Origin: an uncultured Oscillibacter sp.
Lineage (GTDB): Bacteria > Bacillota > Clostridia > Oscillospirales > Oscillospiraceae
Assembly: GCF_910587525.1 (NCBI RefSeq)
Contig: NZ_CAJULS010000066.1
Location: forward strand, 1-12,466
Length of the DNA: 12,466 bases
Reading direction: 5' to 3'
Made by a program: the position numbers and the translations under genes. The notes under the pieces are model-generated. The model was not told the DNA's origin. It did no database searches and saw only the letters and a list, made by a program, of their open reading frames with translations. This document shows, piece after piece, positions 12,438 through 12,466 of the stretch; position 1 is the first letter of the stretch; every line of letters starts with the position of its first letter.

Positions 12438-12466
12438 GGACCGTTATCGTTTCATAGGTTCCTATC

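Noticed and set aside
1..12466. tRNA, rRNA, CRISPR array, complete insertion sequence or toxin-antitoxin pair
   Set aside because: No cloverleaf, spaced direct repeats, transposase motifs or typical small two-gene modules were found on either strand.

Overview
The window comes from a GC-rich anaerobic Firmicute. The codon use, strong AGGAG-type ribosome binding sites, lipoproteins with a Cys-Gly-Gly start after the lipobox, and the feoA-feoB-FeoB-associated layout all fit a gut Clostridium relative of the Oscillospiraceae type (Flavonifractor, Lawsonibacter or Oscillibacter-like). This placement is inferred from style and gene content, not from a marker gene.

Left part, plus strand (1-4595): one transport operon. 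It holds the 3' end of a ferric-iron-type (FbpB-like) ABC permease, its MalK/FbpC-type ATPase, a substrate-binding lipoprotein, an unrecognised four-helix membrane protein and a HAD-superfamily hydrolase, closed by a strong terminator. Perfect GC-rich hairpins lie on both sides of the binding-protein gene. They probably set its dose apart from the other subunits. The substrate cannot be read from sequence: iron is the family default, but the HAD enzyme would also suit a phosphorylated or phosphonate-like solute.

4596-5097 is a non-coding, AT-richer stretch with short repeats, two orphan terminator-like hairpins and what may be a decayed minus-strand gene. Next, on the minus strand (7464 down to 5098), comes the ferrous iron uptake operon feoA-feoB plus a 41-residue FeoB-associated Cys-rich membrane protein that is too short for usual gene calls. 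FeoA and FeoB overlap by ATGA, and the small gene starts just after the feoB stop.

7619-8079 is a self-contained glyoxalase I unit with its own promoter and terminator. 8178-9146 is a clearly AT-rich island: a class I methyltransferase on the minus strand with a near-consensus promoter and a short leader whose small ORF ends inside the methyltransferase start codon. This looks horizontally acquired. A divergent promoter then drives a DUF4352-like lipoprotein. It converges on a second, unrelated lipoprotein with Asp-rich loops, and the two share one bidirectional terminator.

Right end, minus strand (12437 down to 11014): a PHP-type phosphoesterase lacking its N-terminal third, translationally coupled (ATGA) to a PfkB-family sugar or nucleoside kinase. 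Sequence beyond about 12425 does not continue the PHP domain, so this is a disrupted gene, an insertion junction or a contig edge.

I found no tRNA, rRNA, CRISPR array, complete insertion sequence or phage module. The least explained parts are the transporter-4TM-HAD operon, the methyltransferase island with its leader ORFs, and the broken PHP gene.
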